Part shown: positions 1 to 11,267 of the stretch, one piece after another | Layout of the letters: the number at the start of each line of letters is the position of its first letter | Numbering within the stretch: the first letter of the stretch is position 1 | DNA from: Amanita rubescens | Lineage: Eukaryota > Basidiomycota > Agaricomycetes > Agaricales > Amanitaceae | Length of the DNA: 64,000 bases | Assembly: GCA_015039365.1 (NCBI GenBank) | Contig: WION01000204.1 | Coordinates: 34,500-98,499, forward strand | Direction of reading: 5' to 3' | Position numbers and translations under genes: made by a program | Notes under the pieces: generated by a model | What the model saw: the letters and a program-made list of their open reading frames with translations, nothing else | What the model was told of the DNA's origin: nothing | The model's database searches: none

Positions 1-713
1 GCGGAACGCCATCCGCGACATCGTCAAAGTCATCCAGATGGAGGAGTACCAATACCAAGACCCCGTCACGTCCTTTTTGAAGGAGCTCTACGTCGAGTTT
101 GATTTCGAGGCTGCCCAAAAGTCGCTCAAGGAAGCTGTTGATGTCGTGGTCGGAGACGATTTCTTTTTGGGAGAGTTTAAAGACGACTTTTTGGACAATG
201 CTCGGTATTTGATATCAGAGGCATATTGTAGGATTCATCAAAAGATTGATATTGGGTGAGTTTTTTTTTCGGGTTTTCGGAAGACGAAGGCTTTAGGCAT
301 TGATGACTCCGTGCAGGGACTTGTCGGAGAGACTTAATCTCTCACCGGACGAAGGCGAGAAATGGATCGTGAACCTGATTAGAGGGACACGGATGGGTGC
401 AGACGCCAAGATTGATTTGGAAAAGGTGCGTTTCGTCTTGCGCGTGTAGGGGCCAAGTTGTTGAAAATTGGTTGGTTATTGCCAGAATGTCATAGAGATT
501 CATCGGCCACCACAGCCTGTGTACCAAACTGTGATTGAAAAGACTCGTGGATTGGCGCTGAGAACTCAGGCAATTGGGGCAGCTGTTGCACGTGCGGGAG
601 GTGCTATGCCGTTTGAGCAGCAGCAACAGCAGCAGGTGGGAGGCGATGGAGTGCAGCAGGAGATGGTTGAGCATCAGCAGCAAGTGCAGCCACAGATGGT
701 GGCGGCAGCGTAA
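1..713 (+). CDS. eIF3e: eIF3 subunit e (Int6), 3' part of gene
   Basis: C-terminal part of translation initiation factor 3 subunit e, a PCI-domain scaffold of the eIF3 complex on the 40S ribosome. The window opens inside an exon (codons start at base 2). Exons are 1-255, 317-425 and 486-713, with GT-AG introns of 61 and 60 bp; phases join cleanly. The peptide matches the family through the PCI region: VKVIQ..., [16 protein letters not shown], a [18 protein letters not shown] stretch, CRIHQKIDI, then the winged-helix part with the EKWIVNLIR motif and [13 protein letters not shown]. The last 35 residues are Gln-rich, a lineage-specific tail. The N-terminal half lies outside the window. I see no frame break. 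Confidence 0.95.
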
Positions 714-2538
714 CCACTAGTTGTAGTTGAACTGTAAATTCTCTTGTTGCCACCCATCTTTAACAAAGGGTGATCAATGACTGCTCTCAGAACGCATATT
801 CCTCATTGGGAGAAGATGTATGTCCGTTTGACGCGGGTAGGGCATTTCTCCCCGATCTCGAGGTAGATGGAGGATTTGAGCAATGAATCCCGGAGCAGTG
901 CCAGAGGAGATGGGTGGTGATCGTTGCTGTAGACGAGGTAGAGGTAGCAGAGTAAAAGCGGCGGGCGGCGGAGGCAGCGTTGCAAGAGATAATAGTGCCA
1001 GCAACCATCACGGTTGCACCTCTGTTTCATGGACGTCCCGGCGCTTTGAATCTGTGTAGCTCGATGAGTGTGTGAAATTCTCTACATCGGACGAAAAGAT
1101 CTCACCAGGTGCATACGACGACGACCTAAAACACCGGTTCATTCTCCCAGCGTCCCTGTCAAATATAAAAACTATTTTCCCTACAAAACCAGTATTAAGA
1201 CACTTATTTTCAATCAACGTCCAACACTTACCGTCGTATTCGCAAACTTCATCACATCGCGCGCATAAGTCGAGACGGAAAATTGCATCCCTCCGGCATG
1301 ACCATCTTCCCGTCGTTACTCTCCCCTCCTTGTCCGTTTTCGGAGATTAGCTTCAAGTTCCTTGGTCTTTTTAACCAATCAGTCCTGAAAAAGTGGCGCG
1401 TAAACGACGCCTGCTGCACCGCACTTTGTCGCTGTTGACCGATCTTTCGGAGTCGCCTCGTCACGTCACCACCGCTCAAGAGCTCAACTGATTCGGGTTT
1501 TCCCTTCCCATGTATAATGTTCTACGATGCCATGCCCGAGTGGAAAGACTCAAGGTTGGATTCCGCGAGGTTTGACGCGAGAAGGATGAAGCTGAGATAA
1601 TCTGAGGACTTGGGTAGAGCTGAGCATGCCTTTTCAGATATTGGTGGGGGAGAGAAGGCGATATTACGTTGCTCCTGTTGCGGCAACATGTCATTTTATT
1701 CCGCTTTCCAACTTCTTGCTAGCCCTATTCCTCAGACGCCTCCTCCGGCAGAATGAAAGTATGTTGCGTATGACCAGTTCTTCTTCTTGTGTCCCCGCCA
1801 AAGATAAAACAGGCCGGGTATTGGGTCGAGTGTGGACTGCGATGCTTGTCGTTGACGTGGACCGCGATCTGGAACTTGCCCGCGGTTTTTTCGCATAGCC
1901 TAAATGTCTAGGTTGGCATATGTCCGATCTCCGTCGATGACGAATGGTTCTGCGTAACTGAGCGTAAATTCTTTAACTCGAATGATGAGAGAAGCACTCA
2001 CCGTCCGGGAGTCGACCATCCTATTCTGCTTTCCAACTTGCTAGCCTTAAAAAATCGGCATCAAGACACCGTTTTCAACTAATATCCGCACTCACCAGCA
2101 CATTAACATGCCTCTTCATCGTACACGTAAGTTGGCACAAATGGCGTGCCTTCTTGTATCTGCCGTTCACCACGATGGTTATGGTGGCCATCTCTTTCAT
2201 CCCTGTTCCTTGAATCTCCCATCCATGGCCCTGCTCATAATACAAACTCGGTCGTCGAGTCTTATCGCAATTCTCCTTTCTTGCCCATTTCCGGGGAAAT
2301 GACATCTGCAGTACCGGATTTTGCCGCTGTTAACCGAGATGCGGTTCTCGGGAAGCCACCAGGGGACATGCAGTGATGGGCATCCCCACCTACTTGAAGT
2401 TTGTTGTGGAATGGGTATATCTTAACTTATTAATATTTAGATTTTACAGTATAAATACTCTAATTTTTATTTTTATAGTGAAGCTATAACTTCATAATTA
2501 ATTATAAATATTTGGAGTATTATAAAATTTTAAATTAA
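714..2538. other. intergenic region without a recognised gene
   Basis: No convincing coding exon was found on either strand. From about 2,400 the DNA becomes very AT-rich and forms the left flank of the YR retrotransposon. Two stretches near 1,195-1,235 and 2,050-2,100 look distantly alike (both CA-rich, around a 'caacttgctagcc'-like word and a TCAAC-AC stretch) and may be an old duplicated promoter-like segment, but I cannot prove this by eye. Confidence 0.4.
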
Positions 2539-2741
2539 GTGGGTTTAAACTTGTTTACTGAAATCTAATAAGGAGGTGACACCTTGTGCCGCGTCACATT
2601 CTCATGCCGCCGTGCCCTTCTCCCTCCTCACGTGCCACTTAAGTGGCTACTACCTTGTCACAAACCGATCTCGACACACTTGTTGGTGGGGGAAAACCAG
2701 AACCAACTGATGTCTCACACGTGGTCCTGTTTGTTCCTCCC

Positions 2742-2976
2742 TGTTAGTGAATACTGGCAAATTCCGAGCCCACCACTGATGTGTGATGCACATGCGGAAG
2801 TTGCGTGCAGGGCACGCCCCCCTTTTTTGCTTGCCACTGTACATATTTCCTACTATTCCTTTTATTCCTATTCCCTTTGTTCCTATGTAGTATAAGTAAC
2901 TACGAAATACAAGACTCCCCTCGCACGTTTGCCGAGGGTCCCTGTTAACGTCACATGTCATGTCTCACATCCAACA
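2742..2976 (+). mobile_element. solo LTR, 235 bp, family F (this report)
   Basis: Begins TGTTAGTGAATACTGG and ends CACATCCAACA. It is flanked by an exact 5 bp duplication CTCCC (2737-2741 and 2977-2981), and the uninterrupted sequence is seen in A2 (gttcctcccaccagg). A TATA-like run (agtataagta) lies near 2888. The internal part was lost by LTR-LTR recombination. Strand cannot be fixed without a full copy. Confidence 0.85.
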
Positions 2977-3041
2977 CTCCCACCAGGTTGGTTGTCCCTT
3001 ACCCATGCCTTTCTTCCCGTTTCACACAGTTTACTGATTTC

Positions 3042-3448
3042 TGTTAAATATAGAATTATATTTATAGAATGATTAACTACTGATTGACTACAATCAATGT
3101 TACTCATATCGCTCGTGTCATCCTTTATGTATGACAAAGAGATGACATCATAATGACTTCATTATGATATCATGGTGACATCATGATAGACTCATGATCA
3201 CATCTTATGGTGTGCTTAGCACGCCATACCTTCTCATCTATACTATACGCTTACACATATGTAGACACATATTTGTCCTCTCTTAGTATATAAACCTGTC
3301 CTGTATCGTAGAATAGGACAATCCATTCTCTTCCTCTTACTATCACTACTACGCCGAAGGGTAGTGCTAAGATCATATCGCAATAGGTAAGCTATTGCAC
3401 CTGCTCATGCTGTGGACACGCTCTCGCGTAGACCTGTCTTCTTCGTCA
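3042..3448 (+). repeat. copia 5' LTR
   Basis: 407 bp, TGTTAAATA... to ...CTTCGTCA. It contains several short palindromic words (atgacatca, catgatgaca, tcatgatag) in U3, a TATA box and a GTAAG donor-like site close to its 3' end. Confidence 0.95.
3287..3294 (+). promoter_or_regulatory. TATA box of copia LTR
   Basis: TATATAAA about 160 bp before the LTR end. Transcription would start 25-35 bp downstream, leaving an R-U5 leader. That leader holds a consensus 5' splice site at 3387 (AG|GTAAGC) and no ATG before it. Confidence 0.6.
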
Positions 3449-3460
3449 GGTTATGGGCCC
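3449..3460 (+). other. primer-binding site, half-tRNA initiator-Met type
   Basis: Directly after the 5' LTR the sequence is GGTTATGGGCC, complementary to the anticodon stem-loop of initiator tRNA-Met (GGCCCAUAACC) rather than to a tRNA 3' CCA end. Drosophila copia uses the same half-tRNA site. The site necessarily contains an ATG (3453-3455). Confidence 0.75.
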
Positions 3461-4346
3461 CGCCGTCGATATTGCCAGGACCCACATCGCCGCTCGCTTG
3501 CTCGTCATTCGACATGATGTCCCACTGGTATAGTATCGCAGCGAGCCTGATATGGTCTTATCATCTTGATATCACTAATCCTTGATATGGCATATGTACT
3601 AATGACATGCGCCCGGACCCTAGGGCTTTAGGGGGATCTCCTAGACACCCAGGGATAAGGGTACTACCTATGTTTCTCGACGCTGGCATGGCAACGTCGG
3701 CCCCCACAGAGTTATACTTGCCCTCTGTGATGTGACTGGGGTATTCATGCACGATATAACATCATAAGCCCCTAGAGGCTTTATAATACAATATGGCTCG
3801 TATATAGAAACTTCTAGTATAAAGGACGTGCTGACACCTCATTGTGGGTGGTACACGCAGTCTATTAAGGATGCGCCCTTAGGGACTCCTTTAGTCGGAA
3901 TGATCGATAGGATCATTCTAAGTTTGGGCTCTATGGTGATCCCATAATCCCATTTAGAAGTTTCATATTGATTACCGGTCGTGCTCATATAATGGTCTGG
4001 GGGGTTTATGGACCAGACATTATTTCTATTTACAATCACAACGGGTAAAACCGTGGTTCGCCCAAGAGTGCTAGAGCCAGCGATTGACTTTGCATGTCAT
4101 TTACAGCATTCAGGGATAATCCGAGCTTTCAAGACCGAGTGGACCTGTGGACCTGAGCTTTATCAAAGCTTGGCTTGTAACTAAGTTACTCAGGGTCGGT
4201 TGGTTTAACCGAATATAGACTGTACTCGTAACCGAGGAACTCTATATAGTCTGACATTCTAGTCTATGGCACCCTGGTAACTTAATAAAGACGAATTAGA
4301 CTTTTAGCTTTAATTAAGCTTTAAAGCTCATTAAATTCTCTTTTAG

Positions 4347-4898
4347 GAAAGAAAACTGGATTCCGAAACTAGTACTCCGCTACCAGTTTACGAAGCCGAA
4401 GGAGAATCATTTCCTCCTACCCGGAGATTACCTCCTTCTTACGACGCTCCAATCCCACCTTTTCCCTTAATCTTAGGGAACCGGACTTTTATTGATACAC
4501 CGGCACCAATTCCATCTTCGTCCTATTCTAGGACGATAGTTCGTGTTGTCAACCCTGACACCAGATTCGGTGTCACAACTCGTGGACCTGTCACAGTTCA
4601 CGATCGAAGAGATCACTTCCTAGCCGCGCGACTTAGAAACGGCCGCACCTTACAAGACGAAATAATACATCGTCGTCGACAAGCAGCTATCGAAGAAGGT
4701 GTTCCGCCCACCTTAGATCTTTGGATTCCACCCAGGGGCACTTCAGTAGCCCAACATATAGCAAATAGGCGTACACGCCGTAATCTCGAAAGAGATAACC
4801 AAGAGGTCAAAAACCTTGAAAATCAAAGAAACTTCCGTTTCTTTTGGCGCCTTTTGTCCACCTATATCATAATCATCACCGCCGCCTTCCTCGTCTAA
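4347..4898 (+). CDS. ORF0: methionine-free, spliced-type upstream ORF with C-terminal membrane segment
   Basis: Open frame of 183 codons between an in-frame TAG (4344-4346) and TAA (4896-4898), with no ATG in this frame or the other two plus-strand frames. The opening TAG is itself the end of a polypyrimidine-AG acceptor (ttctcttttag at 4336-4346), so the frame starts exactly where an exon would. A possible first exon is 3453-3527: it starts at the ATG in the primer-binding site and ends phase-matched at a weak donor GTATAG, giving 208 aa in all. The protein shows a PPSY motif near its N-terminal side, an Arg-rich middle (HRRR, RRTRR) and a final hydrophobic run (TYIIIITAAFLV) after basic FFWR, as in tail-anchored membrane proteins. 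The stop is one base before the gag ATG. I know of no assured family; function is unknown. The exon join is inference. Confidence 0.6.
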   Translation, partial: ERKLDSETSTPLPVYEAEGESFPPTRRLPPSYDAPIPPFPLILGNRTFIDTPAPIPSSSYSRTIVRVVNPDTRFGVTTRGPVTVHDRRDHFLAARLRNGRTLQDEIIHRRRQAAIEEGVPPTLDLWIPPRGTSVAQHIANRRTRRNLERDNQEVKNLENQRNFRFFWRLLSTYIIIITAAFLV

Positions 4899-4899
4899 C

Positions 4900-7800
4900 A
4901 TGTCTAACGACTTGACGATTCCCAGTTCCATTCCCGTTTTGAATGGAACTAACTATAAAGAATGGGAACGCATGATGTGTTTCCTATTACAAACCAAAGG
5001 TTTATATCGGTACCTAAAAACCGATTATGTTCGTCCAAGACGGATAACGCCGTTGGAACAATTCTATCTGGATACAGGGGTTCAAGCCTTTGTTCCAGCT
5101 GTTCCAGCAACAGCAGCAGTTCCAGAAACGGAAACTGAACATGCGATACCCGCAATGCCGGCACAACCGGCACAACCCGCCATCACTCAACAAATGATTG
5201 ATGATACAGAGGCTATCAAAAAGGCCTATGATGATTGGGTCGTCGAGGATGATCGCATCCTCGGATCCATAAACATGAAATGTACTGCTACTATACAGCA
5301 GATCAATGAACATGTTGTTTCTGCCCGAGTTCTATGGCAGAACTTAGCAGAACAATACGGTGTGACAACATCCGCCGGTATTTACAATGATTTCCAATTA
5401 GCAATAAATTGGAAATTCCAAGATAAAAAGGATCCCACACAATCCTTAAACGACCTCCTTGCAATAATTAACCGCTTAGCCTCAAGCGGAATTACATTGC
5501 CTGCAAATGTACAGGCAATGATTGTACTTTCAGCTGTCCCCCGTCATTGGGACAATTTTGCCGCTGTGGTTCTTGCTACAACAGAACCATCGGATCTTAC
5601 GATCCAAGGGATACTTCCCTTAATTCAGAATGAGTGGCGCCGAAGGCACCCTGAATCTGCCGCGACGGCAAATACGTCGCAACAACAGCAGCAACCATGG
5701 CAACAAGTACGTGGTCGAGGACGAGGACGTGCTCGCGGACGTGGCCGCGGAGCAGGTCGTGGACGTGGGGGGAGGCCTTATTCTAGGCCTCCACAAGGCG
5801 CTCAAACACCGGCTCCTACTGCTCCTCCCGCAAATCAAAATTGGCCGGGCAAAGTTGAGGGCCAAACACGTGGTCCTAACTGGGAGAGGAACCGAGAACG
5901 CCGAAAGGCAGATGCAGCCGAGAAAAAGGCTGCCAAAGCTGCAGAACATACTATGAGTTCTGCACATACCGTCGCCCGTATTGGGCCTTATGAAATCACT
6001 GAGCCAGTTGCCGGCTCTAGCAAAGGCAAACAAAAAGAAAAGGACGAACAGGACTTTGAGTCCTATAAATCGAACCGAGGAATGGGGATATCGTCAGACG
6101 ATATCGATTACAAAAATATGGATATAGATCAGGAAGCTGAACTATATTATGACGATTATTACTATGAAGATAACGGCGAACAATGGTATGAAACCATTAA
6201 GAAGCTGGAAATGGCTAACTTTCTCTTTATAGAGGCAGCGATGAAAATGGTGTTCCCTAAATTGGGACATCATCGTCGTACTATAAATTCCTTCTTTGAA
6301 CAATCTGTACTATATGATAGTATAAATTATAAAGAAAATTTTGACGAAACCTGCCTCGTAAGAGATAAGTCGAGTAATACTGCCATTTATAATGCAAATA
6401 TGATTGAACGATCATATAATATTGGTAACATGTTTAAGAAACCTTTTACATGTTTAGCGGTCAATAAAAGAAAATTTAAAGATAAAGTACATCCGACATG
6501 TCCCTGTCCGGAATGTGTTGAGAAACGTACTGGAGATACACTATGGATGTGTGACTCCGGTGCATCCGATCACTTTACCTTTAGTAGGAAAGACTTCTCT
6601 GAATACAGAGAATTTCCTGCAAATGAAAACCACAGTGTTAAAACTGCTAATGGTTTAGATCGTCTTGAGGGACTTGGCACAGTTATTCTTGAACACAAGT
6701 TATCCACAGGGGAAACAACACTCGTAAAGCTCTTCCCTGTCCTATATATGCCACGGGCAACTGCACGTTTGATTTCAAACGGCAGATTAATCCGACAAGG
6801 ATTGACTTGTAAACAAGATGAAAAGATGGTAGTCTTTTCCTTTACAGACTCGGGTAGAACGTGTATCGAAGGACATTATCTTATGCCCGATGATACATTA
6901 GTTTACGCTCGAGGTAGGATTATCATAATGAATCCTACACTGGTTTCCGGTCCCGGCTTAGCCAACAGGAATTCTAAATTGATTCTTGGAAGACCGACTA
7001 AGAAACCAAACGCAGAGTCTATAGAAAAATTATTAGACTACGAGACCTGGCATAAACGTTTTGGTCATCCATCTAACGAAGTCTTTTCGAAGATACCGTT
7101 AAATGTCAATGGATGGAAAGAAGTTACACTTCCAGAAGGAAAACTACGTTGTGAAGGTTGTCTAAAAGGCAAAATGAAGGCAAAACCTTATAAATTGTCT
7201 TCAAAGAGAGCTACTCGTCCATTTGAGTTACTCCATATGGATCTTATGACCGTACCGGCCATATCTTACCACAAATACAAATATATTGGTGTTATCATTG
7301 ACGATTTCACCTCGTATACGTGGATTGGTTTATTAAAAACTAAAGATCAAACTCTAGAATATTTTACCGGATGGTATAATGAGTTTGTAGATCCTAAACA
7401 ACCTATTTCTCACCTCCGTTCTGATCGAGGGGGGGAATTTGTAAATAAAGCCTTTGAAGAATTCCTTAAATCCAAAGGAATTAAACATCAACAGACAGCT
7501 CCTTACACCCCACAACAAAATGGTCGCGTTGAACACATGAATCAGACTTTGTCTGACAAAGCTGAAGCTATGCGATTAGACGCAGGATGTCCGAAATCTT
7601 GGTGGGAATTCTCATTCAGAACGGCTGTGCATGTGTACAACCGCACTCCCCTAAAACGGACTAAATGGAAGACCCCTCTGGAAAACCTTCTTAATAAAAA
7701 ACCAGACGTATCATACTTTCGAGTATTTGGATGTGAAGCCTGGGTATTTATCCCTGATCAACGGAGACCGGATAAGCTGTCCGAAAAATCCGTTTTATGC

Positions 7801-10751
7801 ACTTTTGTAGGATATGAATCAGGAACCAAAGGCTATAGGTTCATGACGTCGACAAACACACTGGTCATATCCTCCCAGGCTACATTCTTTGAAAACAGGT
7901 TTCCGCGCAAAGGAAAGACTGCAGATATAATTACTGAAGATCTTGGTCCGATCTGGGAGGCGATTCCTCAAAAGGAACCTAACCGTCCTCCACAAAATTT
8001 GGATTTAGATGACTTACTCCCAGAGAACCGTAGACGTTCTCCGAGCCGAAGACGCTCACCAAGTTTGGATCGAAGGGGTGCATCTCCTGATCGACAGCAG
8101 TCAGACCCTTCTGATGATTCAAACGATGATGATGACGGTGATGAATTTGCCGATCGTCGAAGAGATTTTTTGGATGATAATATCCAAAGGCAAAGGGAAG
8201 AAAGAGAACAAGAAAGACGTGACAATTATCGTAGACAACGCGATGATTGGAAAAAGGGTCAAGGAATTGATAAACAGTCTCGTTTACGAGATCAATTCAA
8301 ACGTCAAATGAGTGATATGTTTAAGAAACGTAAAACTCCTGAACCCTTTAGACGTACTTCCTCTCCACAAATAAAGGAGGAAACCCCTGCTCCTTCTAGG
8401 CCTATAACACCGATACCATACGTATCTAGGCCACCTTCGCCTCGTAGTCCTATGGATGAAGATAATCCCTTCTCTTTGAATCAAAGGGATCGTGATGAAA
8501 TAGAAAACCCATTTATGACGGATCGAGAATTTGATCAATTTGAACAACGTCAAAGAGATCGTTTTAGAGAATTTGCTCAGAGACCTAGACCTCCTCCACC
8601 GATCATATCTGATCCTGGTCCACCCTCTGTACAAATAGGTACCTCGCCAGTTCTGGTACGTTTTCCAGTTCCAAGGGTACAAAGAGACAACGCGTATGGA
8701 GATAAAACTCCTGCACAAATAGAAGTGGAAATTCAGCAAAAGCGAGATGCTTTATGAGAACAGTTAAAAGATAAAACTCCGAGTTCTTCAACTCAGGATC
8801 CACCGTCAGCAGACAGGAACCCTGATAGAATGAATGAATCTGCTTCTCTACTCAAAGAAATCTTCGCTTTAAAGTCTGAATTAAAATCTGCGGAACATGA
8901 TCATTTAACTCGAATGATTAATGAATCTGGAAATGAATTCCTTCATTTCCTTCTAAAAGCGGCTGTTCCCCTTGTTGATAATATTCCATATGACTATAGA
9001 GATATATCTAAAATGCACTCCAGTAATCCTCAATTGTATAAACAATGGAAGATTGCAATGGATGACGAAGTTTAAATCTCTTCAATCTAGAGATATTTGG
9101 GAGTTAGTTGATCTTCCAAAAGGACGAAACCTAATCAGATGTCGTTGGGTTTTTCGACTTAAAAACCGATGGACGCAAAAAAGCTCGCGTCGTAGCTAAA
9201 GGTTTTAGTCAACGTCCCGGATTAGATTACGATGAAACATTCTCGCCTGTAGCGAGATATGAAACAATCCGAATACTTCTGGCCACATCAGTGCTTGAAA
9301 ACTGGGATATACAAGCCCTAGATGTAAAAACTGCCTTCTTATATGGCGATCTTGATGAAGATATTTACATGGCCCAGCCAGAAGGTTTCGTTGTAAAAGG
9401 ACAAGAATCTAAAGTATATAGGCTGAGGAAAGCCATATATGGATTGAAACAGGCATCATATGCCTGGAATAAACAAGCTGATAAATCGTTGAAATCATTG
9501 CATTTTGAGCGATGCTTGTCTGATTCTGGCGTTTACGTTCGTAAAGGCAAGAATACTATCACGATATGCATATTGTATGTCGACGATATACTCTTTATGG
9601 GAAATGACGATTCCACCATCGTATCCATTAAAAAGAAATTTATGGAGATGTGGGAATGTCGTGATCTTGGAAAGATCAAAGAGTATTTACGAATCCAAGT
9701 CAATTACAACCGTGATTTAGGATTCTTAGTCATAGATCAAGGTCCTTATGCCTTGAAGGTTGTCAAGCGATTTGGACTTGAAGATTGCAAGTCTGTACGC
9801 ACACCGTTACCTGCTGGGTATGCTCCTATAAAGAATGAAGGAGAATGCACACCACAGGAACGTTCTTATTATCAACAGATAATAGGATCCCTTCTATATC
9901 TCGCCTTAGGAACTAGGCCTGATATAATCTATGCAGTAATTTTGATGTCCCAATTTTCATCAAATCCGTCCCAAGAACACATTCAAAAAGCCTTGTATAT
10001 AGTCAAATACATTGCTCATACCTTAAACGTAAAAATCGTTTATAGCGCCAAAGGCAATAATAAATTTAGAGCCTACGCTGACGCTGACTGGGCCGCTGAT
10101 CGTAATACACGACGATCTATAAACGGTTATGTCTTAATGTTAGCTGGTGGTGCGGTAGCTTGGACGAGTAGAAAACAAAAGACTGTAGCTCTGTCTTCGA
10201 CTGAAGCAGAATACATATCTTTATCAGATGCTGCAAGACAAATTGCATGGGTTGAAAATCTATTTTACGAAATAGGTGCACCCATTAAAAGCATCTTACT
10301 TAGTGTAGATAACCAAGGCGCTATATTTTGGGCACAAAATCCTGCACAAGAACATTGTTCCAAACACATAGATATTCGCTATCATTTCGTTCGCGAGTTG
10401 ATTGAGACTAAAAAGGTAGTCCTCGAATATATACCAACAAACGAACAGAATGCGGATCTCATGACTAAGAATTTATCCTTTGAAAAGGTCAAATTCTTTA
10501 GAGAACGATTGGGACTTTCTTTAGAAGAATATCCAACTTCAACAAATTCCTTAATCAGAAAACCAGATAGGATGGATTCTGATGAAATTCGTGATTTGAC
10601 GAAATTAATTCTTGATTGGCAAGATCTTGAATTAGATGGAATAGACCGTCTATCACATGAGAAGTTGATGGAACTTCTAGAAAATCTCATTGACGATTTT
10701 GAATCGGCTATAGATCCTTTCTATGATGAGAACATTATAGACTTTAAATAA
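4900..10751 (+). pseudogene. copia Gag-Pol polyprotein, broken by one stop and two frameshifts
   Basis: The first 1,285 codons (4900-8757) are open. They encode a Gag of the UBN2 type, an Arg-Gly-rich stretch (about residues 272-296) in place of a zinc knuckle, an aspartic protease (CDSGASDH near residue 550), integrase with the HHCC finger (WHKRFGH ... CEGC), and the D, D, E residues in HMDLM, SDRGGEF and GRVEHMN. A TGA at 8755 stops the frame, probably from CGA. Single extra bases near 9070 and in the A-run at 9161-9165 shift it twice. The last part (9291-10751) holds reverse transcriptase (YVDDILFMGND) and RNase H (ADADWAADR, LSSTEAEYISL). Two Arg-rich linkers with RRRSPSRRR-like repeats separate integrase from RT. 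Without the three lesions Gag and Pol would form one long frame, as in many fungal copia elements. Confidence 0.95.
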
Positions 10752-10760
10752 AGGATATCT

Positions 10761-10771
10761 AAGCGAAGGGG
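10761..10771 (+). other. polypurine tract of copia
   Basis: AAGCGAAGGGG ends two bases before the 3' LTR, the normal place of the plus-strand primer. Confidence 0.7.
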
Positions 10772-10773
10772 TG

Positions 10774-11180
10774 TGTTAAATATAGAATTATATTTATAGA
10801 ATGATTAACTACTGATTGACTACAATCAATGTTACTCATATCGCTCGCGTCATCCTTTATGTATGACAAAGAGATGACATCATAATGACTTCATTATGAT
10901 ATCATGGTGACATCATGATAGACTCATGATCACATCTTATGGTGTGCTTAGCACGCCATACCTTCTCATCTATACTATACGCTTACACATATGTAGACAC
11001 ATATTTGTCCTCTCTTAGTATATAAACCTGTCCTGTATCGTAGAATAGGACAATCCATTCTCTTCCTCTTACTATCACTACTACGCCGAAGGGTAGTGCT
11101 AAGATCATATCGCAATAGGTAAGCTATTGCACCTGCTCATGCTGTGGACACGCTCTCGCGTAGACCTGTCTTCTTCGTCA
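10774..11180 (+). repeat. copia 3' LTR
   Basis: 407 bp and identical to the 5' LTR except for one C/T at a CpG near 10849. Confidence 0.95.
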
Positions 11181-11267
11181 ATTTCTGCTCTCGCAACAGC
11201 ATTCTTCACGAGTTTCCTTCATCTACATCAATTTTGCGCTATTATCTGTTGTCACCATCTTTGATCA

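Larger units (their letters stand above)
3042..11180 (+). mobile_element. full-length Ty1/copia LTR retrotransposon inserted in the YR element
   Basis: Two 407 bp LTRs (3042-3448, 10774-11180) flank a primer-binding site, a methionine-free upstream frame, gag-pol with copia order (protease, integrase, reverse transcriptase, RNase H) and a purine tract. A perfect 5 bp target duplication ATTTC (3037-3041, 11181-11185) closes the insertion. The only LTR-LTR difference I see is one CpG transition (cgtgtc against cgcgtc), so insertion was recent, yet pol already carries one in-frame stop and two single-base frameshifts. Confidence 0.95.
2539..11241 (+). repeat. left split direct repeat A1 of the YR element (interrupted)
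   Basis: Matches A2 at 23639-23937 almost base for base, from GTGGGTTTAAACTTG to the TTTTGCGCTA end. The copy is cut by the solo LTR at 2742-2976 and by the copia element at 3042-11180; it resumes at 11186. Real A1 length is about 300 bp once the insertions and their duplications are left out. Confidence 0.85.
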
